From: Ahaetulla prasina
Taxonomy: Eukaryota > Chordata > Lepidosauria > Squamata > Colubridae
Direction of reading: 5' to 3'
NCBI RefSeq assembly: GCF_028640845.1
Contig: NC_080539.1
Span: forward strand, 196,952,698-197,016,697
DNA length: 64,000 nt
Positions 1-11,092 of this stretch are shown piece by piece. The notes beneath the pieces are model-generated. The model was given only the letters and a program-made list of their open reading frames with translations. It did not search any database and was not told where the DNA came from. Position numbers and translations under genes: made by a program. Each line of letters opens with the position of its first letter. Positions within the stretch are counted from its first letter, which is position 1.

Positions 1-363
1 CGAAGACCCCACTCCGGGCGCCATCCTGCTATTGACTCTTTGGACTCTGGCCCAGTCACATCTAAGGAGTGGCTGGGCATCATAGGACATTATGTTAAGG
101 ACTGTACTCGGTTGGGTACAAAGAGGGTGGCCCGCTGCGCCGGCGAGCAGTTTAAAATTTGTAAAAAGCGTGATGAGCTCTCGGCTCAAGGGGTGCCTGT
201 TATGGGGTGATCGTGGTAATCCCGGATAAATTAAGGGAAAGGTATTGGACCTCCTCCACGAGGTCACCCAGGGATCGTAAGGATGAAGGGCTAGCAAGAA
301 GCTATGTGTGGTGGCCACTCATGGATTCAGAGATTGCTGAGAGGGTAGGGATGTGTTGTCTCT
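1..363 (+). pseudogene. Ty3/Gypsy retrotransposon pol fragment (region before integrase and integrase zinc-binding part)
   Basis: Translated on the plus strand, this edge segment resembles the stretch between RNase H and integrase of a Ty3/Gypsy polyprotein. The second half resembles the start of the integrase HHCC region and includes the family motif ARSYVWWP near 297-322. The reading frame is broken: the similarity changes frame near 260 and stops occur in every frame, so it is a relic. The upstream part of the element lies outside the window and the similarity stops near 363, where AT-rich sequence begins. No LTR is visible next to it. It lies in what should be PARD3B intron 2, antisense to the gene. 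The family call is from recognised motifs only. Confidence 0.7.
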
Positions 364-823
364 AATCTCACTTCCCTCCTTGGAATGTGCTCCCTCCTTC
401 CTGAAACCTGCTGCATTACTGTAGTCCATCATATTAGCTCTCTCTTTTTAGACCCATTATATCCCATATTTTTTCTTACAATTTTCATTTTTTCCAAAAG
501 GAGGAAAACATCCATTATTCCAAAATTATATCAAAAGTATAATAATTATATTATTTTATTTTTAATATAATAAATGAAAAATTAGAATAAAATCAGAATA
601 AGAGATAAAATTCATCCTTACAATTTTGGGGCAAATAAAGTTATTTATCTCATTAAATATTTTTAGGATATTTGCTTTTAAGTCCAAGGAATTTATAGAC
701 TAGAAAATGATTTACTTATAGATAATTTCTCTATTAATTAACTGTATTGGTTTTGCTCCAGGGGAGGTAGCCAGTAGCTATTTATTTTTTCCTTCCAAAT
801 TCTTCCCATCTTTTTACTCATTT

Positions 824-1030
824 AACAATAGCATTGGCACTTAGAGTTATATATACCGCTTCATAGTGCTTTACAGTCGTCTCTAAGCGGTCATTTTACT
901 GACTTCAGAAGGATGGAAGACTGAGTCAACCTTGAGCCAGTGAGAATCGAACTACTGAACTATTGGTAGCCAGCAGTCAGCAGAAATAGCCTCTAGGACT
1001 GCATTTTAACCACTGCGTCACTACATCTCT
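824..1030 (-). mobile_element. tRNA-derived SINE, minus orientation
   Basis: In reverse this reads as a tRNA-like head with the box A region (GACGCAGTGGTTAAAA type), a box-B-like GGTTCGATTC-type segment, and a 3' tail ending in an ATGAAGCGGTATATA-like motif. The same architecture recurs at 9000, 10852 and 52638 in this window, so it is a dispersed family. It is diverged and inactive. Confidence 0.7.
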
Positions 1031-2235
1031 TGGCAAAGATGAGACAGATACTTTCATTGGACAAAAGGTATCCCAAATTTACTTCTCTTAGATTTTAAGT
1101 TTTATATACTAAGAAACAAAATATAATATGCTGAGGACGAATCCATGAAATTTCTATCCTTTTGTGTATTAAAGTGTAAATAGCTAGAAATATGGCATTT
1201 TAATCTGCAGGAGATTTACCACTGCAAAAACTTCCACCTCCAAATACTACAAGCTTTTTTCTCTGGCTCACCCTCTACACTGAATAACAGATGAAAGTTG
1301 ACTTAATTTTCCCTTTGAAAAATTATTCTCTTTCACACATTTCAACCCAATTAGAGACAAGGCAGATTAGTGTGAAAAAAGCAGTTAATTTTAGAAAATG
1401 TATGCATAAAAATCAAATGTGTTTAATTATTTCAATATTTTTAGTATGTGACAGATTTATTTTAAATATGTAATGAAATCATTCTTTACAAAATGAAATG
1501 AGAACACCAGATTAAACTGTGTAGATCTCTCTATGTGGTTTTATTTGTATTTCCATTCAATATTATAGTTTGTTAATAAACAACCAAAACTGCTGATTCT
1601 GAACCATTCAGATTTTCCACAAGAGACAATGAATGTTCTACCATGTGTGTGATGTTAAATATCAAACTATGTTTTTCTATACTCAAACTTAATATTTATA
1701 ATCCGTTATTAGAAAACTTTCTTAAATATTTAAATGCCTTGTTATGTTTTTAGTGCTTATCATTTGCCAGTATGTGTTCATGTCACCTAAGAAATAAAGC
1801 AAGACTTCCAGATACCTGAACAACAGTACCCAAAACCAAAAATAAAAAACAATGGTGTACAAACTTAGAAACAGAGAGTCAAAGTCAAAGTGAAAATAAC
1901 CGTATTTTTGAAAACTTGTTTTTTTTTTACGTCGATCTGCCAAGTTCACCGCAGAAGCAAGATTTGATCCACAAATATTCTTATATACAAGATCAATTCA
2001 GAAGACCATGAATTTGTTACATTAAAAGTGCTATTTTGCATTTCCCAGCTATACCATAAAGAACAATATTGACAGTCCTCCATATTTGCTGCAAATGATA
2101 TAAAGTCAGTTAGTATGTTCTAAGTACTTCCTTGCACTTTTTTAGAATTTCTACACAGCTTTTCTAAATTTTATTATGGATATAACCAAAGGATTATATG
2201 TGAGAGTAAAGTATTCACTGTCAAATGCTATAAGG

Positions 2236-2529
2236 CAGGTATGTCAAACTCAAGGCCCGTGGGGAGGATCCAACCCAGAGGGAGTTTAGATCTGGCCCGC
2301 AGGGCTGCCTTGGAAACTGTGAAGGACCAGCCCACAGTGCCTCTGCCAGCAAAAACGGAGCTTGGGAGGGCCACTCTGTTTTCACTGGCAGAACACTCGG
2401 GCCACCACAGGCATCCCTGAAATAAGTAACGTTGAGCTGGCCACGCCCACCTTCGCCATACCGACCTGCCCCCCCAAAGTCAAACACAACCCTGATGTGG
2501 CCCTCAATGAAATCAAGTTTGACAGCCTG
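2236..2529. mobile_element. Non-autonomous hAT-type element (TIR CAGGTATGTCAAACT)
   Basis: The ends are inverted repeats: CAGGTATGTCAAACT on the left and the complement of a GTTTGACAGCCTG end on the right. It is flanked by ctataagg (2228-2235) and ctataaga (2530-2537), an 8-bp target duplication with one mismatch, the length made by hAT transposases. The interior has no transposase. Confidence 0.8.
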
Positions 2530-3464
2530 CTATAAGAAAATGGCATATGCTATTTAGAAGGTGGAACAGAATGGAGACTGAATAAAAGGTTAAAAAAACA
2601 AAGCAATAAGGGTACAGAAAGAGGGAAAATAAATGCATGATAATCTATGGTAGATTTTGCCAATTAAATTGAAATAACCTCAAGACAATTGATGCATCAG
2701 AACAGGATGGACCAAAACTAGTGTAAAAGGGCTAAAGAGAAAGGAAATATGGATATATTTGGTTAGAGAAACAACTAAAAATACTTTGTAAAAGGTACAG
2801 TATATACGAAGCCAAAGATAAATGAAAACCAGAAGCTATAAAGATACTTGCCTAACCTTTTTTGATCATAGATGTTTCTTTTTCTTTCCTCAAAGAATAG
2901 GAAATGTAGGAGTTTATTATATTACTGGAATATTTTGTTGTTTTGCTCATCACCTCCAAAGCCCTCCCCATTCTTATTACTTCAAACAGCTGTTAGCCAG
3001 CTCTTCTCAAAAAATCCCAACAGTTAATTAGCAACAAGACACAGTAAACATGTACAGCATGCCACATTTAATTATACTGTAATTTTCTTAAGTTAGAAAC
3101 TGCACACTATTCAAATTTGTGTCATTTTTTCCTTTCTTAGAAAAAGAAATTTTAGCCTTCCAGTTAAAATTGCTGTAAGTTTCCCTGACAACTCTAAGAC
3201 TGTTGAATTGTTTGAATAACCCATTTCACCTTCACAGAATGCAAGTCATGTAAAAAGCTAATAGTTGTAATTTTTGAGGGGGAAAAAATAATCTACTTTA
3301 TTTGGCAGTATGATAATTGGAAGCAGGTAATGCCTAAGATTGTTTTTACCTCATGCCTGCAATTTTCTATGGTAGAAAAGTATAGAAAGTATACACTAGT
3401 TTAAGATAATTTATTAAAATTCTGTTACCGAACATTCATATCAATTCATATTCATATTCATATT

Positions 3465-3673
3465 CAATCTCTTTCCACTTATGACTGTATGACTGTAACT
3501 TGTTGCTGGCAATGATTTATATTGATATACTGACCATCAATTGTGTTGTAAATGTTGTACCTTGATGAACGTATCTTTTCCTTTATGTACACTGAAAGCA
3601 TATGCACCAAGACAAATTCCTTGTGTGTCCAATCACACTTGGCCAATAAAAAATTCTATTCTATTCTATTCTA
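3465..3673 (+). mobile_element. CR1/L3-type LINE 3' end with (ATTCT)n tail
   Basis: This is a 5'-truncated LINE 3' UTR. It is nearly identical to the 3' UTR of the copy at 9350-10205 and to the copy at 10408-10571, and it ends in TTGGCCAATAAA plus an ATTCT microsatellite. It has no coding part. LINE tails that seed this pentanucleotide repeat are characteristic of snake genomes. Confidence 0.85.
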
Positions 3674-3747
3674 ATATATATGTTTCAGAATTCAATATAT
3701 TTTGTGTCCTATAAAAATCACAAATGAACTACTAACCTGATTTATAC

Positions 3748-4041
3748 CAGGGGTGAAATCTACTTATTTTCCTTACCGGTTCAGAAGTGCACATGCCGCG
3801 TGCACTCACTTTGCTCACGCGCATGCATCACAGGTGTGCGCAGACCTTCTGCACATGCGCAAAACCTGTGCATGCGTAGAAGGTAAAAAACACATTACTT
3901 CCTGGTTAAAACCAGAAAGTAATGACACCCGGGCGGGTGGGCGGAGCTTCCCTATGCCATTGCTACCAGATCGCCCAACTACTGGCCACAATCGCTGCTG
4001 GATCGCAAGATCCGGTCAGAACCAGGAGCATTTCACCCCTG
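3748..4041. mobile_element. Non-autonomous hAT-type element (TIR CAGGGGTGAAAT)
   Basis: Its termini are CAGGGGTGAAATCTA and GAGCATTTCACCCCTG, and its interior is rich in GC and CpG. The flanking 8-mers atttatac (3740-3747) and attcatac (4042-4049) form a target duplication with one mismatch. The same family occurs at 43698-44697 and 61669-62079. No transposase is encoded; the short ORFs across it are incidental. Confidence 0.85.
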
Positions 4042-5149
4042 ATTCATACCCTTATATTCCTCAGGTACTTTCTAATTACTGACCAATCAAATTATTTTCC
4101 CAACTCCCAGATTTTCCTATGGCCATTGCTGAAATTTAAAGGAGTTGAAAGGTATAAAAATCTGATACAAAAGACCAATGCTACAGCATTGTCTTTACTT
4201 AGCATACAATACCATAAAACATTGTAAATAGGACCCAGAGCTCACTCTATTAAACTAAGTAAGTTCAAAACCAAGCCAAGCATTTCCTCAATCAAACCTG
4301 AACCTCACATTTCAGAGACAGATCGTTCAGGAGAATATGTTATATGGATATGTTTTCCTAAGCTGCTCCCTGGAAGAGAAGGAGCAAAAAAGCTGACTTT
4401 CTTCTATCATCTTTCCTGCTACTCAAATCCTATGAATCAGAAAGTCTGGGTTTTTGTTTTTTTACTTTGTGAAGGAGCAGGAAAAATCCTTTTGTACAAA
4501 TAATTTTTCTAAACCCTGCTCAGCAGAAAAATTAAGAACTTAATTTTTAAAAGTAATGAATTCATTTAGAATGTGAATTATTTCAACTTTCATATTTTTT
4601 CATAAAGAAGATAATATATGGAACAGACACAAATGAAAGGCACAAATATATCTGCTATTATCAATCAATGTAGGGGCAATGGAATTTCTGTGAAAATACT
4701 GTCCTGTCAGAAGGATGCATGCATTGTCTCAAATTGTGGATTAATTAAACCTTTTATAAAATATTTAATAAAGAAATACGTGTATTTATGCAGGACAATG
4801 CCATTATCTTTGTGAAATCAAAGAATCAAATTTAGACATCTAAAATCAATGCTTAGTCCCATGAGCTTCTCAAATTTCAAAACCATAAGGGCACTCAAGA
4901 CTTTTTTTCCCTATTGAATACTTAATATATGCTAACAATATAGATCAGGTATTTTTTCAAGAATTTTTGCTGAGTTCAACAAAAACAAAATGAGACTGCA
5001 ATATAAACATTTAACACATTCAACCTGATATTAGTCATACAGGCAATCTGTTAAACATACGAATTTAGCATAAGATTATTCTATACAAATCATGTCTTAA
5101 TTTAATCAAACACTTTCTCTTTAAAATAAAGAAATTATTCTCCATCAAC

Positions 5150-5251
5150 CTTATCTTTGTCTTCCACAACATCTGCCAAGATATCATCTGGATCCAGGAT
5201 CCCGCCATCTGTGTATTCCAGATGGTGAACATTCACCCAATGTGAAGGATT
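5150..5251 (-). CDS. PARD3B: PARD3B coding exon 2 (residues 41-74)
   Basis: This 102-nt exon of 34 codons has no start codon, so it is recognised by homology. It reads NPSHWVNVHHLEYTDGG followed by ILDPDDILADVVEDKDK. This continues the Par-3 N-terminal self-association domain started by exon 1 and matches the PARD3B paralogue (HHLEYTDGGILDPDD) better than PARD3. The acceptor is TTTGCAG (AG at 5253-5252) and the donor is AAG followed by GTTGAT at 5149. Both boundaries are phase 0, so it joins exon 1 in frame; the donor's +3 T is unusual. PARD3B is a PDZ scaffold at epithelial junctions. The N-terminal domain (PB1/DIX-like in Par-3) drives oligomerisation. The PDZ exons lie outside the window. 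Confidence 0.93.
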
Positions 5252-5887
5252 CTGCAAATGAAACATAAGTATGTTTTCTCATTAATCACTATTTGAGCAC
5301 ACTTCTGTCTATAATATAAAAGTTTTCATACTGTACACCATTATATTTAAGAATATCAAAATCTAAAAAATGTAATTGCTGAATACACACTGAAAAACAA
5401 AGTACAAGTGAAATGAAAATTTAGTATTAGATAAACAAATCCAAGCAATGTTATATCATTGCAGGATTTGTTGTGCAAGTGCCAGTAAAACAACAATGCA
5501 AGGCTTTAATTTAAAAAAACACAGGAAAAGCTCTGCGTAAAAACACCTTGCAAACTATGAATTTTTCTGTCTTATCCTAATTTAGAAGAGCATTAATGAA
5601 CATAATCATTAATTTAAATATTATTTAAAGTGTCATTCTTTAACCATTTCTAATAAACCAGTCATAAGGTTCAGATACAACACTAAATCTATTCATATGG
5701 GCCCTCAGAAATCCTGCAATCTCATTTTGTTACTAAAACAGCCATTTGTTACCTAAAACATGCACTCCTTGGTAAAGCTCTGCAACAGGGCTCTTCTGAG
5801 GAAGCTACCTTTTATTTGATCTACTTGAATATACCTACTCCTATATCATGACACCGGGATAGATGTTAGAAGGTAAAACATTGCCAT

Positions 5888-6328
5888 AAGTGTATACTAC
5901 AAGCAAAGAAGAGCAACCAAGATGATTAGGGGACTGAAGGCTAAAACATACAATGAACAGTTGCAAGTACACAGCATGGCTAGTCTAGTGAAGTGAAGGA
6001 CCAGGGGAGACATGATAGCAGTGTTCCAATACTTGAGGGGCTGCCACAGAGAGGAAGAGGTCAAGCTATTTTCCAAAGCACCCAAAGGCCAGACGAGAAA
6101 TAATGGATGAAAACTGATCAAAGAGAGATTTCACCTAGAAATAAGGAGAAATTTTCTGACCAAAGAAACAGCTTGTCTTCAGAAGTCGTGGGAGCTTCAT
6201 CACTGGAAGCTTTCAAGAAGAGACTGGACTACCATCTGTCATAAATGGTGTAGGATCTCCTGCTTGGGCAGAGGTTGGACTAGAAGACCTACAAGGTCCC
6301 TTCCAACTCTGTTATTCTGTTAATCTGC
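5888..6328 (+). mobile_element. CR1 LINE 3' fragment
   Basis: It is colinear with the last 400 bases of the CR1 at 25921-29387: the segment reading CAAAGAAGAGCAACCAAGATG, the stretch encoding the ORF2 C-terminus, and the 3' UTR motif GGTCCCTTCCAACTCTG. It is diverged, with stops and frameshifts, and 5' truncated. It belongs to a different, older subfamily from the 28-kb copy. Confidence 0.85.
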
Positions 6329-6799
6329 TAAAGCATAATGTTCAGCTACTTGCTCTGGGGTAACATAGTACTGTAGTCAACTCAAGCCTAAATATTATAG
6401 GGTACTAATACTATAGGGTTCATGTTAACTAAATTAACCCTATAGTGATGCTAAATTATATCCTACACCGAGTCCCATGCTATCCCAAGAATATCCAATG
6501 TCTCAAAAAACACCATTTGCCATGGAGAAGCCTCTTGCTTCCACCAATATTAACTTTTTAATATATGAAAAAGTTGGTGAAGAATAATTTTTACAGCACA
6601 AGGGCATTTTTTGAAGAAAGTATCAGACAACATCTTTATTATACAAAATGAAGTGTTAGGCTACCAGGACTTTCTCACAGTATAAAGAAAGTAGGCAAGC
6701 CTCAGGTTTTGTTAGGCAGCAAACAGAAGCTGTGTTTTATAAAAACTAACGAATTTTACCTGTTGCAAAGCTAGATCATTTGGTTCCATTAAAAATAAA
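6329..6799. other. Intronic stretch without recognised features
   Basis: This is unique-looking AT-rich sequence. I see no coding signal, RNA gene or clear repeat in it. Confidence 0.5.
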
Positions 6800-6925
6800 C
6801 CATTACCCACCTCACAGAGTTGTTGTTATGGGGATATGGGGAGAATGGGGAGAAAGGAATATTAGGCATGTTTTCTACTTATAAAAATAGTAAAGGCGGG
6901 ATAAAATAAAATAAAATAAATAAAT
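6800..6925 (+). mobile_element. 3' part of a squamate (Sauria-type) SINE
   Basis: It has the characteristic body CCTCACAGAGTTGTTGTTATG, then a purine-rich stretch, and ends in AAAGGCGGGATAAAATAAAA with an (AAAT)n tail. The tRNA head is missing. The copy at 48188 is fuller. Confidence 0.6.
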
Positions 6926-7157
6926 AATGTACAAATTCAATAGTGATTCAAATAGTTAAAATAAGACCAATGTTTTTCAGAATAATATAAGCAATAATCA
7001 TTTTTAATTACATTTAAAAATGCTTACATTAGTTCAAATGGTTCTGCTATTGTACCTTTTATTAATTGATATTTTAAAAATCAATATTGATAATTCTGAT
7101 GAAGTTATACTTTAATTCATTTTTAAACTTGTGGAGTTTTTGAAATGAAACAATACT

Positions 7158-7291
7158 ACTGTGTTTCCCCGAAAATAAGACCCTGTCTTATATTTTTTTT
7201 GAACCCTGAAATAAGTGCTTGGCCTTATTGCCATGTGCTCAAAAGCCCGATGGGGTTTATTATCAGGTGATGTCTTATTTTGGGGAAAACA
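7158..7291. mobile_element. Short palindromic DNA element (TGTTTCCCCGAAAATAAGAC ends)
   Basis: The left end TGTTTCCCCGAAAATAAGAC is mirrored by a GTCTTATTTTGGGGAAAACA end on the right. The interior of about 90 bp is non-coding. It is a miniature inverted-repeat element whose superfamily I cannot assign. It abuts the CR1 fragment that follows. Confidence 0.7.
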
Positions 7292-7293
7292 TT

Positions 7294-7757
7294 ACAAAAA
7301 AGATGTTGAGACTTTAGAAAAAGTGCAAAGAAGAGCAACTAAGATGATTAAAGGCTTGGAGAACATATGAAGAAAGGTTGCAGGATTTGGGTTTGGCTAA
7401 TCTAGAGAAAAGAAGAACTAGGGGTGAGAGGATAGCAGCATTCCAGTACCTGAGAGATTGGCACAACAAGGAGGGGGTCAATTTATTTTCCAAAGCACCA
7501 GAGGGCAGGACAAGAAACAATGGATGGAAACTAATCAAGGAGAGAACCAACCTGGAATTAAGGAGAAACTTCCTAACAGTGAAGATAATTAATGAATCTA
7601 ACAGTTTGCCATCAGAAGTTGTGGGCGCTTCTTCACTGAAGTTGTTTAAGAAGAGACTGGACAGTCACTTGTCTGAAATGGAATACGGTCTCCTGCTTGA
7701 GCAGAGGGCTGGACTAGAAGACCCTGAAGGTCCCTTCCAGCTCTATTCTGATTGAAT
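7294..7757 (+). pseudogene. CR1 LINE 3' fragment with ORF2 C-terminal remnant
   Basis: It begins in the AAAAAAGATGTTGAGAC segment of CR1 ORF2. It includes a 125-codon open stretch (7378-7755) similar to the ORF2 C-terminus (motifs RRTRGERIAAFQYL, APEGRTRNNGWK, ELRRNFLTVKIIN) and ends in GGTCCCTTCCAGCTCTATTC. The open stretch is a truncated LINE protein end, not a host gene. Confidence 0.85.
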
Positions 7758-8999
7758 AGTTATAAAGGTATCTAACTTGGACAGTTTCAGCCTCTCCATT
7801 TTGTGTTTAAAAAAGGATTCAGACCATCTAAATCATGTGAAATTTTAAAAATCCAGTAAAAAAAAGTAGTTTACATTTATACACAGTGTGTGTATATGGA
7901 AAAGTCCAGAAATAATCTAATTTAATTAAACAACATATCTTCCCATGCTTTTATATTCTTATGCTGTCCTTACTGCCACCATGCCTATATATACATTGTT
8001 TCATACAATGCATTTTAGGTGCACATTTTAAAATTTATAAACATTCAATAACTAACTATGCTGAACTAATTTATATAATTATATAAACATACAAACATTC
8101 AACCGACGTACACAAGTTCATCTACTTGCTCTAATTTTTCCACCATTCTTTCTTTATTTGCCCTGTGACATAACAACTATTTGTGATACATTAATTTTCA
8201 GATTCATTGTATTCTTAGCATAATACAATCTATTATTGAATCATTTGTGTATTCACTCATCATCATCTGTATATTAAAGTACAAACATATTGTTGTCCCC
8301 GAACAATACACCTCTAACATTTCTTATACATTGGTGAATGAATGCATAAAATAACCAAATAAATATCTTGTTCTCATATTCAAATATTTCTCAGTAATCT
8401 CACATCCTGCTGACCAATATAAAGCCAAATTGCAATTCATAAATTTGGCTCAGTCACCTTTTGTACCTTCCTCATTGGAATTCTGTCAGACATCTTTCTA
8501 GGCACATTTTACAAACTAACTAATTTCTGCATTCACTCCTACTACATTTCCCCCTACACAGGGTAACAACAGCATTCTTTCAATTGTCAGACACAGATGT
8601 TATCTTCATAATTTTCTGAACGTCCTCTCATTCCCACCCATCCCTTCACGTCACCTAAAAAAATTTTTTTCCCCTGGATCACATTCACACCAAATATTAC
8701 ATAAATAAATTTGTCTCTGGTTCTTCCATCACCATCATTTACTGAAGCATAGCGTGCAATTATCACCAGTACACAGACTCCTACTTTTACATGTACTCAC
8801 AACAGAAATGACACTAATTCATACTTTCTGATAAATATTTTAGTCTCTTAATTCATATTCATCAATTCTATTCCATATGATCAAATCACCTTCATTTAAA
8901 TATGTTAGTCTTCTTCACCCAGTCTCACACTCAACACATTTTTTTTCATTCAATACTTGTCTTTTACCAAATATTTAGTAAATATTAGTAAATATTTAG
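7758..8999. other. AT-rich intronic stretch without recognised features
   Basis: This is about 1.2 kb of AT-rich, pyrimidine-biased sequence with no convincing ORF. It could include an old retroelement, but I could not match it to one. Confidence 0.4.
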
Positions 9000-9172
9000 A
9001 GCCCTGATAGCACAGTGGTTAGAATGCAGTATTGCAGGCTAATTCTGTCAACTGTCCCCAGGCTGAGCCTAACCGACTCAAGTAAAATAAAATTAGGAGC
9101 CAGACAGTTAGGGGTAATATGCTGACTACTAAACTACTGAGAGAGTACTGTAAAGTGCTATTGCTATGTTTC
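9000..9172 (+). mobile_element. tRNA-derived SINE, plus orientation
   Basis: It starts with a box-A-like GATAGCACAGTGGTTAGAAT, has a degenerate box B, and ends in TGTAAAGTGCTATTGCT. It is the same family as the copies at 824, 10852 and 52638. Confidence 0.7.
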
Positions 9173-9204
9173 AAGTAGTAATCTTTCATATGCCAAAGAC
9201 TTCA

Positions 9205-9345
9205 GCCAAATGTTTGTCTGAAATGGCATAGGGTTTCCTTCCTGAGCAGGTGAGGAAACCTTATACCATTTCAAATAAACATCATCTATCTATTGGACTA
9301 GAAGACCTCCAAGGTCCCTTCCAGCTCTTTTATTCTGTTTAAGAA
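9205..9345 (+). mobile_element. CR1-like 3' UTR remnant, rearranged
   Basis: It contains GTCTGAAATGGCATAGGGTT and GACTAGAAGACCTCCAAGG followed by TCCCTTCCAGCTCTTTTATT, all 3' UTR landmarks of CR1 seen elsewhere here. Between them is an inverted echo of the first part (AAACCTTATACCATTTCA), so the fragment has been rearranged. Confidence 0.55.
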
Positions 9346-9349
9346 AAGG

Positions 9350-10205
9350 TTAAATTGAAGTATGAGAAAACATCTCTTCATCAACATATAATGGTAGACT
9401 TTAGGAGAAACCCTTCCATACTTCCACCTCTCACAATACTTGACAACACAGTATCAACAGTAGAAACCTTCAAATTTCTAGGTTCTATCATATCGCGAGA
9501 TCTCAAATGGACAGCTAATATCAAAAACATCATTAAAAAAGGACAACAAAGAATGTTCTTTCTGCGCCAACTCAGTAAGCTCAAACTGCCCAAGGAGCTG
9601 CTGATTCAATTCTACAGAGGAATTATTGAGTCTGTCATTTGCACCTCTATAATTGTCTGGTTCGGTTCTGCAACCCAACAAGAAAAACACAGACTTCAGA
9701 ACTGCAGAAAAAATAATTGCTACCAACCTGCCTTCCATTGAGGACCTGTATACTGCACAAATCAAGAAGAGGGCCGTGAAAATATTTGCAGATCACTCGC
9801 ATCCTGGACATAAACTGTTTCAACTCCTACCCTCAAAACGATGCTATAGAGCACTGCACACCAGAACAACTAGACACAAGAACAGTTTTTTCCCAAAGGC
9901 CATCACTCTGCTAAACAAATAATTCCATCAACACTGTCAGACTATTTACTGAATCTGCACTACTATTAATTGTTTCATAGTTCCCATCACCAATCTCTTT
10001 CCACTTATGACTGTATGACTATAACTTGTTGCTGGCAATCCTTATGATTTATATTGATATATTGACCATCAATTGTGTTGTAAATGTTGTACCTTGATGA
10101 ACGTATCTTTTCTTTTATGTACACTGAGAGCATATGCACCAAGACAAATTCCTTGTGTGTCCAATCACACTTGGCCAATAAAATTCTATTCTATTCTATT
10201 CTATT
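9350..10205 (+). pseudogene. CR1/L3-type LINE, 5'-truncated, with RT C-terminal remnant
   Basis: The coding relic runs 9355-9919 in two frames joined by a frameshift near 9695. The first part carries VETFKFLGSIISRDLKW, QRMFFLRQLSKL and LLIQFYRGIIES. The second carries RTAEKIIATNLPSIEDLY and ends KNSFFPKAITLLNK with a stop. This is the region downstream of the reverse transcriptase in the CR1/L2/Rex group; the catalytic RT core is missing. The 3' UTR (9920-10180) ends in TTGGCCAATAAA and an (ATTCT)n microsatellite (about 10181-10208). It is antisense to PARD3B. The snake-typical tail supports the species inference. Confidence 0.85.
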
Positions 10206-10407
10206 CTATCTAACAATAAGAACTGAGCAACAACAAGCAATATTGAAAAGAGAAAGAAGTATCATAGAGATTGTGGATATCATGCAATCATAATAATCAT
10301 ATAATTATAACTGTGCTAGGTATGACTCTATGGTGTAATCTGAATAGCCAATAATCAAACTTTATTAAGCTTAGAACAATGTTTATTTTACTTAAATATT
10401 AGAAGAC

Positions 10408-10571
10408 TAATCGATATATTGATATATTGACCATCAATTGTGTTGTAAATGTTGTACCTTGATGAACGTATCTTTTCTTTTATGTACACTGAGAGCATAT
10501 GCACCAACACAAATTCCTTGTGTGTCCAATCACACTTGGCCAATAAAAATTCTATTCTATTCTATTCTATT
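10408..10571 (+). mobile_element. CR1/L3-type LINE 3' end with (ATTCT)n tail
   Basis: This is a very short truncated copy of the same 3' UTR as at 10042-10205, differing by only a few bases, and it again ends in an ATTCT microsatellite. Two near-identical tails 370 bp apart suggest either independent insertions of a young subfamily or a local duplication. Confidence 0.85.
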
Positions 10572-10851
10572 GACACTGCAAAAATGTGTATGCACAATAC
10601 TTTGCAAATGAAAGATATAATAGATTGGGAAGATCAGGGAGGGCAGGGAAGAGGCAAGCTCTGTGAAGATTAGTAGAGTTATGGCTATAAGATCAATACT
10701 GAGTAGCCTGACACTGATGCACATACCCAAGGGGTGGGGCTTTTATCTTAATACCATGATCACCACTACTACTCCATAGCTACTGGACTTACTATTGTTC
10801 CATATGAAAAATTTCTCTATGTTGAGCATACATAAGGATGATGAGAATGAT

Positions 10852-11092
10852 GGACTGTGGTGGCGCAATAGTTAAATTGCAGTATTGCAGGCTAATTCTG
10901 CTGACTGTCGACTGCCTATAGTTCAGTAGTTTCAGTAGCCAACCAGCACAAGGTTGACTCAGCCTTCCAGCTTTCTGAGGTCAGTAAAATGAGGAGCCAG
11001 ATTGTTGGGGATAATATGTTCACTGTAAATCACTTAGAAAAGGATGTAAAACACTGTGAAGTGGTATATAAATCTAAGTACTATTGCTGGAC
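10852..11092 (+). mobile_element. tRNA-derived SINE, plus orientation, nearly full length
   Basis: The head is TGGTGGCGCAATAGTTAAAT (box A region). A box-B-like segment follows, then AGCCTTCCAGCTTTCTGAGG, and the tail GAAGTGGTATATAAATCTAA with CTATTGCT. This is the best copy of this family in the window. Confidence 0.75.

Larger units (their letters stand above)
364..5149 (-). other. PARD3B: Start of PARD3B intron 2
   Basis: This is the sequence downstream of exon 2 in gene direction. It begins with the donor GTTGAT at 5149-5144 and runs off the left edge. It is AT-rich and contains a SINE, two hAT-type elements and one L3 LINE tail, listed separately. Between them (364-820, 1031-2230, 2540-3420 and 4050-5149) I see no gene, RNA or recognisable repeat. 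The short ORFs there have no family resemblance. Confidence 0.7.

Noticed and set aside
7758..8999. BovB/RTE LINE
   Set aside because: BovB is common in snakes, but I could not find any of its protein or 3' end motifs here.
9381..9765. Minus-strand ORFs over the L3 LINE
   Set aside because: They are antisense to clear RT-derived coding sequence on the plus strand.
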